A DNA stretch of 64,000 nucleotides from Hungatella sp. UBA3048. Lineage in GTDB: Bacteria; Bacillota; Clostridia; Lachnospirales; Lachnospiraceae. Shown piece by piece: positions 9,414-17,626 of this stretch. Location of the stretch: positions 227,788 to 291,787 of the forward strand of contig DFCS01000051.1 of NCBI GenBank assembly GCA_002367105.1, read 5' to 3'. The notes under the pieces were generated by a model. It was not told the DNA's origin. It ran no database searches and worked only from the letters and a program-made list of their open reading frames with translations. The position numbers and the translations under genes are program-made. Positions within the stretch are counted from its first letter, which is position 1; the number at the start of each line of letters is the position of its first letter.

Positions 9414-9423
9414 GAAACGTTTC
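9414..9423. promoter_or_regulatory. LacI-family operator GAAACGTTTC
   Basis: Perfect 10-bp palindrome with the central CG typical of LacI/GalR operators. It lies about 18 bp past the -10 element of the importer promoter, in the transcribed leader, where a bound repressor would block transcription. The LacI-type gene at 11709-12791 is the natural candidate. Confidence 0.7.
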
Positions 9424-9440
9424 CCTTATCTTATGTTTTG

Positions 9441-9469
9441 ATGCTACCACGATTATACGTAACTGTCAA
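9441..9469 (-). promoter_or_regulatory. Sigma70-type promoter of the sugar-acid operon
   Basis: On the minus strand, -35 TTGACA (9464-9469), 17-bp spacer, -10 TAGCAT (9441-9446). It precedes the solute-binding protein gene by about 55 bp, and the LacI-type operator lies just downstream. Confidence 0.7.
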
Positions 9470-9510
9470 TAACTTTTTAGGAGAACATCCCCCAAATTTT
9501 GTTTTATTCA

Positions 9511-9543
9511 TACAAAAAGCAGCCCTTCAAGCTGCTTTTTGTA
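9511..9543. terminator. Bidirectional rho-independent terminator
   Basis: Perfect 13-bp stem (TACAAAAAGCAGC at 9511-9523 with its complement at 9531-9543) around CCTTCAA. Flanking A- and T-rich arms give a U-tract in both directions. It terminates the enolase-superfamily gene at 9691-10767 before the importer promoter. Confidence 0.85.
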
Positions 9544-9690
9544 TGTAATATGTTCATTAATCTTCCCTTGCTTCAAAATATATGTCAGCATTTTTTAATT
9601 TCAGACAGGGTTTAAAAGGTTACTGGCATTGGTGAAACGTTACCCTTTTGTGTACTTTTCCAATCTTTTCTGCAGATACTCATATGATCG

Positions 9691-10767
9691 TTATACTTCT
9701 TCCAGATACTGATGAAGAAAGTTAAATCCCCATCCGGCGCCTTCCCTCGGCCTGGCGTAGCCATTGTCGATGACCATCTTATTGTCAATGATCCCGTCGA
9801 TCCAGTCAAAGGATTCCGCACCGTAAGGATTCCTTACAGATGCAAGCAGCGGTACGTCGTAATCCTTGTAGTAATGAGGCAGCACCGGAATATGAAATGC
9901 ATTTGCCAGTGCTGCCGAGCGGGTCCACTCCTCTACGCCTCCCAGTCTGATGATATCCGGCTGCCATAAATCCAGGGCTCTTCTCATGATCAGTTCCCGC
10001 AGGGCAACCGTATTGTATTCCCGCTCTCCCATTGCCAGGGATACCCTGGTTTTTGTACGGATTGCGGCATACCCCTCAAAGTCTGTATTAACAACAGGTT
10101 CCTCAAACCAGTGGATGTTCAGATGCTCTACCGAATTTGCCAGTTTTACTGCCGATGTAACATCCATCCCCTGATTGGCATCCATCATGATCTTTAAGTC
10201 ATTGCCCACTGCTTCTCTTACCTTTGTCAGCCGCTCCATATCCTGGTTCATTTCCGGAGATCCTACTTTAATCTTCACAGCCTGGAAGCCTCTCCTTTTG
10301 TAATCAGCCACTTCTTCCACCAGTTCCTTCTCGGAATAAGAGATCCAGCCACCGCTGCCGTATACCGGAATCTTTCTTGTATGGCAGCCAAACAGCTTCC
10401 AGATGGGCTGCTTTAAAGTCCTGGCATAAGCATCCCAAAGGGCGATATTTAGCGCGGCCAGAGCCCACCTCTGCAGTCCCGTGATACCAAAATACTCTGA
10501 TTCGTTTTCATAATCGTGCTGAATATCCTGCGTTTGAAAAATACTGTAATTCCTGCTCTCAATAAACTTTTTAATATCCTTCAGTACACCTTCGATCCCA
10601 TTGGGCGAGTAATGAAACGACAACAAATATCCCTGACCGATTACCCCGTCCATACTTTCTACCTCCACCACATAAAATGCAATTTCTGATATATCATGGG
10701 TCGCATCCGCAATGGGTTTTGAGATTTCTGATAAGGCTTTATAAATCCTCATCTCCCTGATTTTCAT
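9691..10767 (-). CDS. Enolase-superfamily (mandelate racemase group) enzyme
   Basis: 358 residues with the complete mandelate-racemase-group active site: Lys165-Ile-Lys167 on barrel strand 2, metal ligands Asp196 (MMDAN), Glu222 (WFEEP) and Glu248 (MGERE), and a His in VLPHYY. The frame is open about 60 codons further upstream. I start at the ATG at 10765-10767 because an AAGGAGG site precedes it and the protein then aligns with family N-termini. It is divergent from a GntR/FCD regulator, with operator-like repeats between. Likely an aldarate or aldonate dehydratase or a cycloisomerase; the substrate cannot be chosen from sequence. Confidence 0.82.
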   Translation of the reverse strand: MKIREMRIYKALSEISKPIADATHDISEIAFYVVEVESMDGVIGQGYLLSFHYSPNGIEGVLKDIKKFIESRNYSIFQTQDIQHDYENESEYFGITGLQRWALAALNIALWDAYARTLKQPIWKLFGCHTRKIPVYGSGGWISYSEKELVEEVADYKRRGFQAVKIKVGSPEMNQDMERLTKVREAVGNDLKIMMDANQGMDVTSAVKLANSVEHLNIHWFEEPVVNTDFEGYAAIRTKTRVSLAMGEREYNTVALRELIMRRALDLWQPDIIRLGGVEEWTRSAALANAFHIPVLPHYYKDYDVPLLASVRNPYGAESFDWIDGIIDNKMVIDNGYARPREGAGWGFNFLHQYLEEV

Positions 10768-10929
10768 GTCATTTGCCTCCTTATTGCTTCTGATATATTT
10801 ATAATCAACTTTATCACCTTCTGATATATCTGTCAACGAAATATATTCACAAACTATTAAAACTGATTGAATTTGATTCTTACCTGATATATAATAACTT
10901 TGTCGGCACCGTTTAACCGTGATATATCT
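10687..10929. promoter_or_regulatory. Array of TGATATATCA-like sites between divergent genes
   Basis: The palindrome TGATATATCA occurs perfectly at 10687-10696 (inside the enolase gene). Near copies lie at 10791 (TGATATATTT), 10822 (TGATATATCT), 10885 (TGATATATAA) and 10920 (TGATATATCT). GntR/FCD regulators bind short palindromes of this sort and are commonly autoregulated. The neighbouring regulator gene at 10956 is the obvious ligand-responsive candidate. Binding is inferred. Confidence 0.6.
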
Positions 10930-10955
10930 AAAAATACAAACGCAAGGAGGCAATC

Positions 10956-11654
10956 ATGATTTTCGAAGATGCATCCCCCCATCGTAACCTGTCTCAGACC
11001 CAACTGGCTTACAATTATCTTTTAGATAAAATCCTCTCCTGCCAGTATCTTCCCGGACAGGATATCTCCGAAAAAATGCTGAATGAGGAACTGTCTTTCG
11101 GAAGAACCCCCATTCGAGAAGCGCTGGTGGCTTTAAAAAGCCGGAATCTGATTATGATATACCCCAGAAAGGGAATGCAGGTCCGCCCCTTCACCCAGGA
11201 ATATATTAATGAGATCTATCAGATTCGGAAAATTATGGAGCCTGCCATTATCACACAGTTCAAAGGATCTTATTCCAAAAACACAATTTTAGAGTTCCAG
11301 AACCAGTTACAAAACAGCTCCCAATTAAATGACATCGAGTTTTATAAAAAAGACATTCAATTCCATATGTACTTCATCGAAAGAACGAAGAATGAATCAC
11401 TCATTGCTTTTTATGAGAATATTATGATCGAGACCTATCGCCTGGCCGTGTTTGCTGCAATCCACCACTGCTCCTGTCGTGAAGATAACCTTCCTCAGCA
11501 TCAACAGATCATTGAGGCATTGATGACAGAAAACGACGAGCAGATTGCCATGGCAGTAAATAGGCACATCAATCACTCGCTCATCACATTGTCAAAGGTC
11601 CTTGAGGGCATACCGGGCGAGGCATTTCAGGAACGGAATACTGAAAACTCTTAA
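10956..11654 (+). CDS. GntR-family transcriptional regulator, FCD domain
   Basis: 232 residues. An N-terminal winged helix (QLAYNYLLDKILSCQYLPG, then RTPIREALVALKSRNLI, residues about 10-75) is followed by an all-helical FCD ligand-binding domain with Asp/His residues (QFHMYFIERT, QHQQIIEAL) that usually bind a metal and a carboxylate effector. The start ATG has AAGGAGG 6 bp upstream. It is divergent from the enolase-superfamily gene, so it probably controls that gene in response to a sugar acid. Confidence 0.88.
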   Translation: MIFEDASPHRNLSQTQLAYNYLLDKILSCQYLPGQDISEKMLNEELSFGRTPIREALVALKSRNLIMIYPRKGMQVRPFTQEYINEIYQIRKIMEPAIITQFKGSYSKNTILEFQNQLQNSSQLNDIEFYKKDIQFHMYFIERTKNESLIAFYENIMIETYRLAVFAAIHHCSCREDNLPQHQQIIEALMTENDEQIAMAVNRHINHSLITLSKVLEGIPGEAFQERNTENS

Positions 11655-11661
11655 CAGAAAA

Positions 11662-11700
11662 AGAAGATGGCTTCCAGGCGCCCCCGGATAACCATCTTCT
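11662..11700. terminator. Terminator hairpin between convergent regulators
   Basis: AGAAGATGG (11662-11670) pairs with CCATCTTCT (11692-11700) across a 21-base loop. The hairpin sits between the convergent GntR and LacI-type genes. It is followed by ACTTATTTCT on the plus strand and by a run rich in T on the minus strand. Confidence 0.65.
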
Positions 11701-11708
11701 ACTTATTT

Positions 11709-12791
11709 CTACAATCTTAAATACTGCATATCCTCGATATTCTTCCAATAATAATTCACATTGCTTTTAAAAATAAGGACGATTTCCACCTTTCGAACCC
11801 TGTCTTTTGGTTCCATATCCTTAAGCAGATACTCGCAGAGCATCTTCATTGCCAGGTACGCCTGTTTATAGGGATCCTTAAAAACAAGATTCGTGAACGT
11901 TCCGTCTTTTAAAGCCGCGACATTTTCATCAAACACATCATTTGCAATTACCGGAAGCTTTCCTGCCATACCGCTGGATTTAAGAGCCTTGTATAAAACT
12001 GCACTTCCTCTGGCGAATACGCAGCATACTGCATCCGGCGGATTTCTTGTAAGGGTCTGCATAATACTTTCGTCCAGACGGTCCGATTCGTAATAGCCAA
12101 ACAGATCCTCTATGGCATATTCCGCCCGGGACTGCCTGATATATTCGTGAAATCCCTTTGCAACCAGATAATGAGAATCCTTATACTGGTCTCCGGCCAT
12201 CAGAAGAATGCGGCTTTTTTCTTTCAGAATATTACATATCTGCTCTGCCATAATCTGACCAGCCGCATAATAATCTCCCACTACAGTACCCAGCCTGCCG
12301 CATTCATCGTTATCACCGGTAACGAACACAACACATACGCCCTTATCAGTGAATTGCCTGATCACGTGAATTCCTGCCTCATCTCTGGGAGGTGCGGTCA
12401 GCAGACCATCCAGCTTGTCGCTGCCCTCACACTCTGTTTCCAGCTGTCTGAGCGTTTCGATAAGATTTCCTTTTTTATATGGAATTTCAAGAACCTGAAT
12501 ATTCAAGTCCCCCCACTCCGCCATATACTTCCTATAGCCCTGCCAAATATAACTGTAGAAATACTTACTGTCCTCATCCAGTTCGGGAAGGCAAACTGCG
12601 ATTTTAATATTTTTCCGCTTAAGAAAAGAGGCCATGGCATTTAATTTATATCCATTGGCATCGGCGTAGTCCATTATTTTTTTCCTGGTCGCCTCACTTA
12701 CTCCCGGCTTCCCGGCAATTGCCTTATGTATCGTGTTAAGCGATACCCCAAAGTGCCTGGCCATGTCCTTCATCGTAATCTGTGATTTCAT
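11709..12791 (-). CDS. LacI-family transcriptional regulator
   Basis: 360 residues. The N-terminal helix-turn-helix and hinge (MKDMARHFGVSLNTIHKAI, then GVSEATRKKI) are typical of LacI. A periplasmic-binding-protein-like effector domain follows from about residue 60 to the C-terminus. Upstream in-frame codons exist, but the ATG at 12789-12791 has a GGGGTGA site and gives the standard N-terminus. It is the only LacI-type gene in the window, and the GAAACGTTTC operator before the sugar-acid importer suits this family. I infer it represses that operon. Confidence 0.87.
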   Translation of the reverse strand: MKSQITMKDMARHFGVSLNTIHKAIAGKPGVSEATRKKIMDYADANGYKLNAMASFLKRKNIKIAVCLPELDEDSKYFYSYIWQGYRKYMAEWGDLNIQVLEIPYKKGNLIETLRQLETECEGSDKLDGLLTAPPRDEAGIHVIRQFTDKGVCVVFVTGDNDECGRLGTVVGDYYAAGQIMAEQICNILKEKSRILLMAGDQYKDSHYLVAKGFHEYIRQSRAEYAIEDLFGYYESDRLDESIMQTLTRNPPDAVCCVFARGSAVLYKALKSSGMAGKLPVIANDVFDENVAALKDGTFTNLVFKDPYKQAYLAMKMLCEYLLKDMEPKDRVRKVEIVLIFKSNVNYYWKNIEDMQYLRL

Positions 12792-13078
12792 TGATTCACC
12801 CCGCGTTTCTACAGTCAAAAACCTGTAACCTTATATATTATATATTAAACAATCTATCCATAATTTTCAATCACATTTTGGCATCGTCAATCAAGGACCG
12901 AAGTAATTCAACATTTTTTACAGGCATGGATTTTACACTTTCCCATGATTTTAACCCCCAAATTCAGCGTTTTAAAATCTCGTATAATTCATCCTCAATC
13001 TGCGAAAGTATGGAACAGATATCAACGTAATAGGGATATAGAATTTATTATAAAAAATTTATTGCAATCTTTGGGGGA

Positions 13079-13666
13079 TCACCTGCTTTCCCCTGCCACC
13101 CATTCTTTTTTTATACACCATAGTCCTGCCTGCACATCTTCAAACTCCGGGAAATCTCCATGTTTAATCTCATGGTCATAACGAAACAGATTGGCCCAGC
13201 TTGCCACCAGCTCTCCTTTTAAATGGGGGTAAAAAGCGGTCTCATAAACATCCCCTATATACGTTATCCCGAATTTCTCAAGCTTCTCAGTAAACTGATT
13301 TTCCTCTTCCTTTGTCCTGCCAATGTAACTTAAATTCAACACCTTATTCCAGTCAGACATCCGGAAAAATACGGCCTCCACCACCGGCACCTTAAGCTTC
13401 ATCACCGTATATCCCGGATGCCAGTCCGTATATTTTTCATTGACAAAGGACCATACCGCTGATTCCGCCTGTTCCGGCTTATCAACGATCACAGCCGCCT
13501 GGCGGACATACCAACGGTAGGCATTTAAAAAAACACCTTTTACTTCTCTATATTTATCCTCAATGTATTTCATCTTTACATAATGGCAATGGCCGTCTTT
13601 TACAAAATCTGCAATCTCTTTTAATTGAACGGTATAAAGCTCTATGAATCCATCTTTACGATCCAT
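13079..13666 (-). CDS. DUF3841-like protein, downstream paralogue
   Basis: 195 residues, no signal peptide or membrane segment. It resembles the DUF3841 family of uncharacterised proteins. Shared blocks with the gene just upstream include VKMKYIEDK, an aromatic NAYRWYVRQA helix, NLSYIGRTKEEE, FYPHLKGELVASWANLF and the terminal IKKEWV. It overlaps the upstream paralogue by 25 bp in a different frame, so the pair arose by tandem duplication and is translationally coupled. Function unknown. The two products may form a heteromer. Confidence 0.7.
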   Translation of the reverse strand: MDRKDGFIELYTVQLKEIADFVKDGHCHYVKMKYIEDKYREVKGVFLNAYRWYVRQAAVIVDKPEQAESAVWSFVNEKYTDWHPGYTVMKLKVPVVEAVFFRMSDWNKVLNLSYIGRTKEEENQFTEKLEKFGITYIGDVYETAFYPHLKGELVASWANLFRYDHEIKHGDFPEFEDVQAGLWCIKKEWVAGESR

Positions 13667-14199
13667 TCCTTTTTCACCTCCCAGATGATTCCTACCCTGG
13701 CAGGGCTCAGCTCGATGTCCGCATCAAAAAGCCTGTCCCAGCTTTTTCTGATCTTATTTTTCACACTGGGATAAAAGGAAGACATGTATGCCGTGCTGTC
13801 ATCGATGCCGTATCGTTTCAAAAGTTCCTCATGCTCCCTGGCATCCTCCGGATCTTTCGGAATATACATATAATTCACGATATACCCCCATTTGTCCAGG
13901 TCCATGATAAAAAGCTTCTCAGGATCCACCAGTATTTCCAGAAGCACATTTCCTTCGCTGTTTTGTATCTTTGATTCTTCTGTTACAGATACCCATATAG
14001 GATATTTCGCATCCTTTGGTATTTCCATGAACTTAGAGGCGGTATGATACAGCCAGTTGTAAGTATCCAGATATATCCCCGCATGCTCTTCCATCTTGTT
14101 GACGATATACTCTTTTTTTACAAGATATCTTCCGCTATGATCCAGGTCATTTCGTATATTTTCATGCTGTTTTGTCCACACTTTAATTTTTTCAGTCAA
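13642..14199 (-). CDS. DUF3841-like protein, upstream paralogue
   Basis: 185 residues, soluble, resembling DUF3841. It parallels the following gene block for block: YLVKKEYIVNKM, LDTYNWLYHTASK, NYMYIPKDPEDAREHEELL, FYPSVKNKIRKSWDRLF and VKKEWIVKM. The start ATG has a GGAGG-type site upstream. It stands in a small island of genes unlinked by obvious function, next to a GntR regulator. I do not recognise a catalytic motif and propose no function. Confidence 0.7.
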   Translation of the reverse strand: MTEKIKVWTKQHENIRNDLDHSGRYLVKKEYIVNKMEEHAGIYLDTYNWLYHTASKFMEIPKDAKYPIWVSVTEESKIQNSEGNVLLEILVDPEKLFIMDLDKWGYIVNYMYIPKDPEDAREHEELLKRYGIDDSTAYMSSFYPSVKNKIRKSWDRLFDADIELSPARVGIIWEVKKEWIVKMDS

Positions 14200-14256
14200 A
14201 TTTATTCCTCCTTCCGATCAATTGATCATTAAGAGTACAGGCTGTTTCCTTCCGCT

Positions 14257-14955
14257 TTAAAGCTTTGTAACCGCATTTAAATAAGAATCCATGTGAGCCT
14301 GAAAGGCTGATAAAGTCTTTTCAAGAGATCCGGTACGGCATGCTTCAATAATTGCTTTATGCTCGGCAAATTTCTCTTTCATGGAACCCAAGGTGGAAAG
14401 ATCCTGATTCATGGCTATCAGCAGTTGAAAATACTGATTTTCCAGGATTTCTTCCCTTCGGAAGCTCCCTGATTTTTCCCAGAAAAATTTATGAAAAGCC
14501 AGGTCGCTGCTATTTAAAACAAAGGTCTTCTCCTTATCTTCTATGTCACAGTCATATTCCGGCTTTATCATGTTTTCATTTAAAGCCTCCAGATAATCCA
14601 GATCCTGCTCCTTTAGCAGAGACTTTTCAAAAATGATGGTAAGGGTTTGCATTTCAAGGGGAATCCGGATGGAGAATACCTCTATTATATCTTCATAACC
14701 CATTTCAAGGATCTGGCTACCCTTTTTGGGAGAAAAAGTCAGGATCCCCCGCATATTAAGCTCTCTTAGAGCCTCTCTTATCGGAGCTCTGCTGATTTGC
14801 AGTTCTTCCGACATATCTGTTTCCACTAACCTGTCTCCGCTTTTCAGTTCTCCTGTCAGGATCTTATTTTTTACATAGGAAACTACAATTTCACTTAGAT
14901 TTGCCTTTGAATATGTAATCATATGGCTTAATTTATCGTAAGAATCAATGACCAT
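14257..14955 (-). CDS. GntR-family transcriptional regulator, FCD domain
   Basis: 232 residues. The winged helix (residues about 20-80, with RAPIREALRELNMRGIL) is followed by an FCD effector domain (SSDLAFHKFFWEKSGS, EHKAIIEACRTGSLEKTLSAF). A GTG three codons earlier also fits the frame. The ATG at 14953-14955 is preferred because GGTGG lies 5 bp upstream of it. It stands alone between the DUF3841-like pair and the LysR gene on the same strand. Target genes are not evident; the nearby amino-acid/betaine reductase region is possible. Confidence 0.82.
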   Translation of the reverse strand: MVIDSYDKLSHMITYSKANLSEIVVSYVKNKILTGELKSGDRLVETDMSEELQISRAPIREALRELNMRGILTFSPKKGSQILEMGYEDIIEVFSIRIPLEMQTLTIIFEKSLLKEQDLDYLEALNENMIKPEYDCDIEDKEKTFVLNSSDLAFHKFFWEKSGSFRREEILENQYFQLLIAMNQDLSTLGSMKEKFAEHKAIIEACRTGSLEKTLSAFQAHMDSYLNAVTKL

Positions 14956-15029
14956 AATATCCACCTTTCAATATAAACTCTATCTAACAGAATATTATAC
15001 TATAGATGGAAGACAAATCATATAAACAA

Positions 15030-15935
15030 TTAAATATTCTGATAACAATTCTTTGCATAGGTAATAAATAATTCCTGGGCAGGAGTTAATATCATGTCTT
15101 TTTTCTGCACATAAAAGATATTCCTGCTTAACAGCTCTGAATCAATTTCCACCACATTGATCAGATCCAGCCGGGTATAAATCTGCGCTGCTGCTTTTGA
15201 AACAAAGGAAATACCCATACCCTGCGAAACAGCTTCCACAATACCCTGGGTATTGCCAAAGTAGGCAACCGCTTTTAATTCTTTTTCCGAAAGGCCATAC
15301 CTGGTTAAGAACAATTCCATTTCCGCTCTGGTACCGGAGCCCTGTTCTCTCATAATGAAATTTTTATCCGATATAAACCTTATGACTTCGGACGCCTCCC
15401 GGCTGCCCTCATACTTCATATCCTTAGGAAGTATCAAAACCAGCTGATCCTTGCACAAAGTGGTCAGAGTATAACGGCAATTCTCGTTTTCCGTACCCAC
15501 AAACCCGATATCATACTGATATTTAATCAGCTCTTCAAATACTCCGCCGCTGTCCTTCTGGTACAGTCGAAAGACAATATCGGGGTATTCCTTATTAAAA
15601 TCAGCGATCAGCTGAGGCAAAATATACTGGGCGGGAACACTGGAAGCCAGAATGTTGACCTCCCCCGTACATTCCTTGGAATACTTGCCCATTTCATACA
15701 TAGATTGATCCCTTAATGCCAGCATCTTCTGTGCATACTCGTAAAAATCAATCCCTGCCTTGGTGGGAAATACCCTCTTTGTGGAACGGACAAACAACTG
15801 GGTTCCAATGTCTTTTTCCAGCATATTGATCTGACTGCTCAGTGCCGGCTGGGTTAAAAATAAGGATTCGGAGGCTTTTGAAAAGCTCTGAAGCTTGGAA
15901 ACCTGTATAAATGCTTCTAACTGTTTAAATTCCAT
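15030..15935 (-). CDS. LysR-family transcriptional regulator
   Basis: 301 residues. The N-terminal winged helix-turn-helix (KLQSFSKASESLFLTQPALS, residues about 14-34) is followed by a two-lobe effector domain (VNILASSVPAQYILPQL near residue 92). It lies downstream of the BCCT transporter on the same strand, separated by 92 bp that include a 9-bp hairpin. Position at the end of the reductase region makes it a candidate regulator of that region, which is inference. Confidence 0.85.
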   Translation of the reverse strand: MEFKQLEAFIQVSKLQSFSKASESLFLTQPALSSQINMLEKDIGTQLFVRSTKRVFPTKAGIDFYEYAQKMLALRDQSMYEMGKYSKECTGEVNILASSVPAQYILPQLIADFNKEYPDIVFRLYQKDSGGVFEELIKYQYDIGFVGTENENCRYTLTTLCKDQLVLILPKDMKYEGSREASEVIRFISDKNFIMREQGSGTRAEMELFLTRYGLSEKELKAVAYFGNTQGIVEAVSQGMGISFVSKAAAQIYTRLDLINVVEIDSELLSRNIFYVQKKDMILTPAQELFITYAKNCYQNI

Positions 15936-15968
15936 ATGATTCCCTACTTTCTTAGACTATAGCCAGAT

Positions 15969-16004
15969 AGCGCCTGCTGTTTTCCGAAAAAAAATGCAGG
16001 CGCT
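15969..16004. other. Stem-loop between transporter and LysR gene
   Basis: AGCGCCTGC (15969-15977) pairs perfectly with GCAGGCGCT (15996-16004). The A-run (T-run on the minus strand) lies inside the loop rather than after the stem. It could slow transcription past the BCCT gene, but it is not a standard intrinsic terminator. Confidence 0.55.
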
Positions 16005-16027
16005 TAAGACTACAAAATAAATAACTT

Positions 16028-17488
16028 TTATTCCTTTTTAAGAGTTTCCTTCTTCAATGCTTTGAAAAGGCAAACACAACACAAAAGCATGATAATTGCT
16101 AATGGAAATGCGGCTACAATTGAACAATTCTGCAATCCGCTCAGCCCGCCTGTCATCAGCAGCACCAGCGTCAGAAGAGCTAAAATGACTCCCCAGAGCA
16201 TTTTTTTCTTGTTATCTGGATTCAATTCTCCGCCGGAAGAAAACATGGATAAAGCAAAAATGCCTGAGTTTGCAGATGTAATGGAAAAGGTTCCCAGAAG
16301 ACAAATTGCTACCACAGAGAGGAAGCTTCCCATCGGATATTGACGGAAAACGACAAACAACACGGTTTCCGTTGACTCAACTGCTTTTGTAATAATGCCT
16401 TCATCCAGATTTAATCCAAGGCTTCCAAAAATAGAAAACCAGATAAATGATACAATGGAAGGGGCGAAAATAACTCCAATAACAAACTCTCTAATGGTTC
16501 TTCCTTTGGATATTCTTGCAATAAAAGTACCCACAAAAGGTCCCCACGCAATCCACCATGCCCAATAGAAAATCGTCCAGGAACCAAGCCAAGACTGGTC
16601 TCCAAACGGATTAATATCCAGGCTGTCCCTAATGAAACCGCCTACATAACTGCCAAGTGAATTTGTGAATACATTGATTGGAAGAAGCTTAGGACCAATG
16701 ATAAATGCGCCAAGCAAAATAGTGATTGCCAGGATAAGGTTGACATCAGATAAAAGTTTGACTCCTTTATCAATTCCCCGGACCGCTGTCCATGTATATA
16801 TGACCATCAGCACAAGAATGATGGTAATCTGGACCACACGTGTCTTTGGAACCTGGAAAAGAAAGTTAAGACCGGAATTAAGCTGCATGGTTCCCTGCCC
16901 CAGTGAGGTGGCAAATCCGGCCACCGTTGCAAAAACAGCGCAGATATCGATCAGTTTTCCAACAGGTCCCTTGATGCCCTTTTCGCCTAAAATCGGTAAA
17001 AAAATACTGCTGATTAACCCCGGTGCATTTTTTCTGAACTGGAAATACCCAAGGGCCATACCGATCACGGCATAAGCAGCCCAGGGATGAAATCCCCAAT
17101 GCATAAAAGCCTTTTTCATTGCCAGATTAGCAGCCTCTTCATTTGCCCCAAAATTCATAAAGTTGCTCAATGGCTCTGCTGCTCCCCAGAAGACCAGTCC
17201 AATTCCCATTCCCGCTGCAAAAAGCATGGCAAACCAAGACCGGTTGCTGTATTCCGGAACAGAATCATCGGGTCCAAGTTTAATATTGCCGTATTTGCTG
17301 AAAGCAACACCCAATGTAAAAACAACAAATACTAACATGCAGATTAAGTAAAACCAACCAAAATATGTAACTAGGAAATTTTTTGCTCCTACGGTTGCCT
17401 TTGTAAACAATTCCGAGGCCAAAAGGCCAAAGGCAACAAATAAAGCGGTAATCAGAAGCGAAATATAAAACACCTGATTTTTCTTCAT
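16028..17488 (-). CDS. BCCT-family transporter (betaine/choline/carnitine)
   Basis: 486-residue membrane carrier with about 12 hydrophobic segments. The BCCT signature is visible as WWIAWGPFVGTFIARISKG near residue 310, with an aromatic/Gly-rich GMGIGLVFWGAAEPL segment near residue 100. BCCT carriers take up glycine betaine and related trimethylammonium compounds with sodium or protons. It follows the reductase genes grdI and grdH by 138 bp on the same strand. That pairing is the best hint that the reductase acts on betaine rather than glycine. Confidence 0.9.
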   Translation of the reverse strand: MKKNQVFYISLLITALFVAFGLLASELFTKATVGAKNFLVTYFGWFYLICMLVFVVFTLGVAFSKYGNIKLGPDDSVPEYSNRSWFAMLFAAGMGIGLVFWGAAEPLSNFMNFGANEEAANLAMKKAFMHWGFHPWAAYAVIGMALGYFQFRKNAPGLISSIFLPILGEKGIKGPVGKLIDICAVFATVAGFATSLGQGTMQLNSGLNFLFQVPKTRVVQITIILVLMVIYTWTAVRGIDKGVKLLSDVNLILAITILLGAFIIGPKLLPINVFTNSLGSYVGGFIRDSLDINPFGDQSWLGSWTIFYWAWWIAWGPFVGTFIARISKGRTIREFVIGVIFAPSIVSFIWFSIFGSLGLNLDEGIITKAVESTETVLFVVFRQYPMGSFLSVVAICLLGTFSITSANSGIFALSMFSSGGELNPDNKKKMLWGVILALLTLVLLMTGGLSGLQNCSIVAAFPLAIIMLLCCVCLFKALKKETLKKE

Positions 17489-17626
17489 TTATAACCTCCT
17501 CTTTAAATATAGTCTTTGCAATTTTTTACGATCCGCACTGGAGGCTTACAGAATCAGGGGAAGGTATTATCTGCACATCTGCCCCCAGGCGGAGAACCCA
17601 TTTACAAAATTACCTGTATCATGGGA

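Larger units (their letters stand above)
9387..9690. other. Intergenic region with promoter, operator and terminator
   Basis: About 300 bp without a gene. It holds the promoter and GAAACGTTTC operator of the importer operon, the bidirectional terminator at 9511-9543, and a second operator-like sequence GTGAAACGTTAC at 9632-9643. Nothing else is evident. Confidence 0.8.

Noticed and set aside
9414..9423. CcpA cre site
   Set aside because: The sequence lacks the flanking bases of the cre consensus at the right spacing; it is a better match to a general LacI-type operator.
13079..14199. One gene broken by a frameshift
   Set aside because: Each frame contains the complete set of family blocks and its own start, so they are two full-length paralogues.
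16878..17099. Antisense and alternate-frame open frames within transporter and enzyme genes, for example here
   Set aside because: They lie entirely over well-supported genes, have no ribosome binding site and no recognisable protein family.
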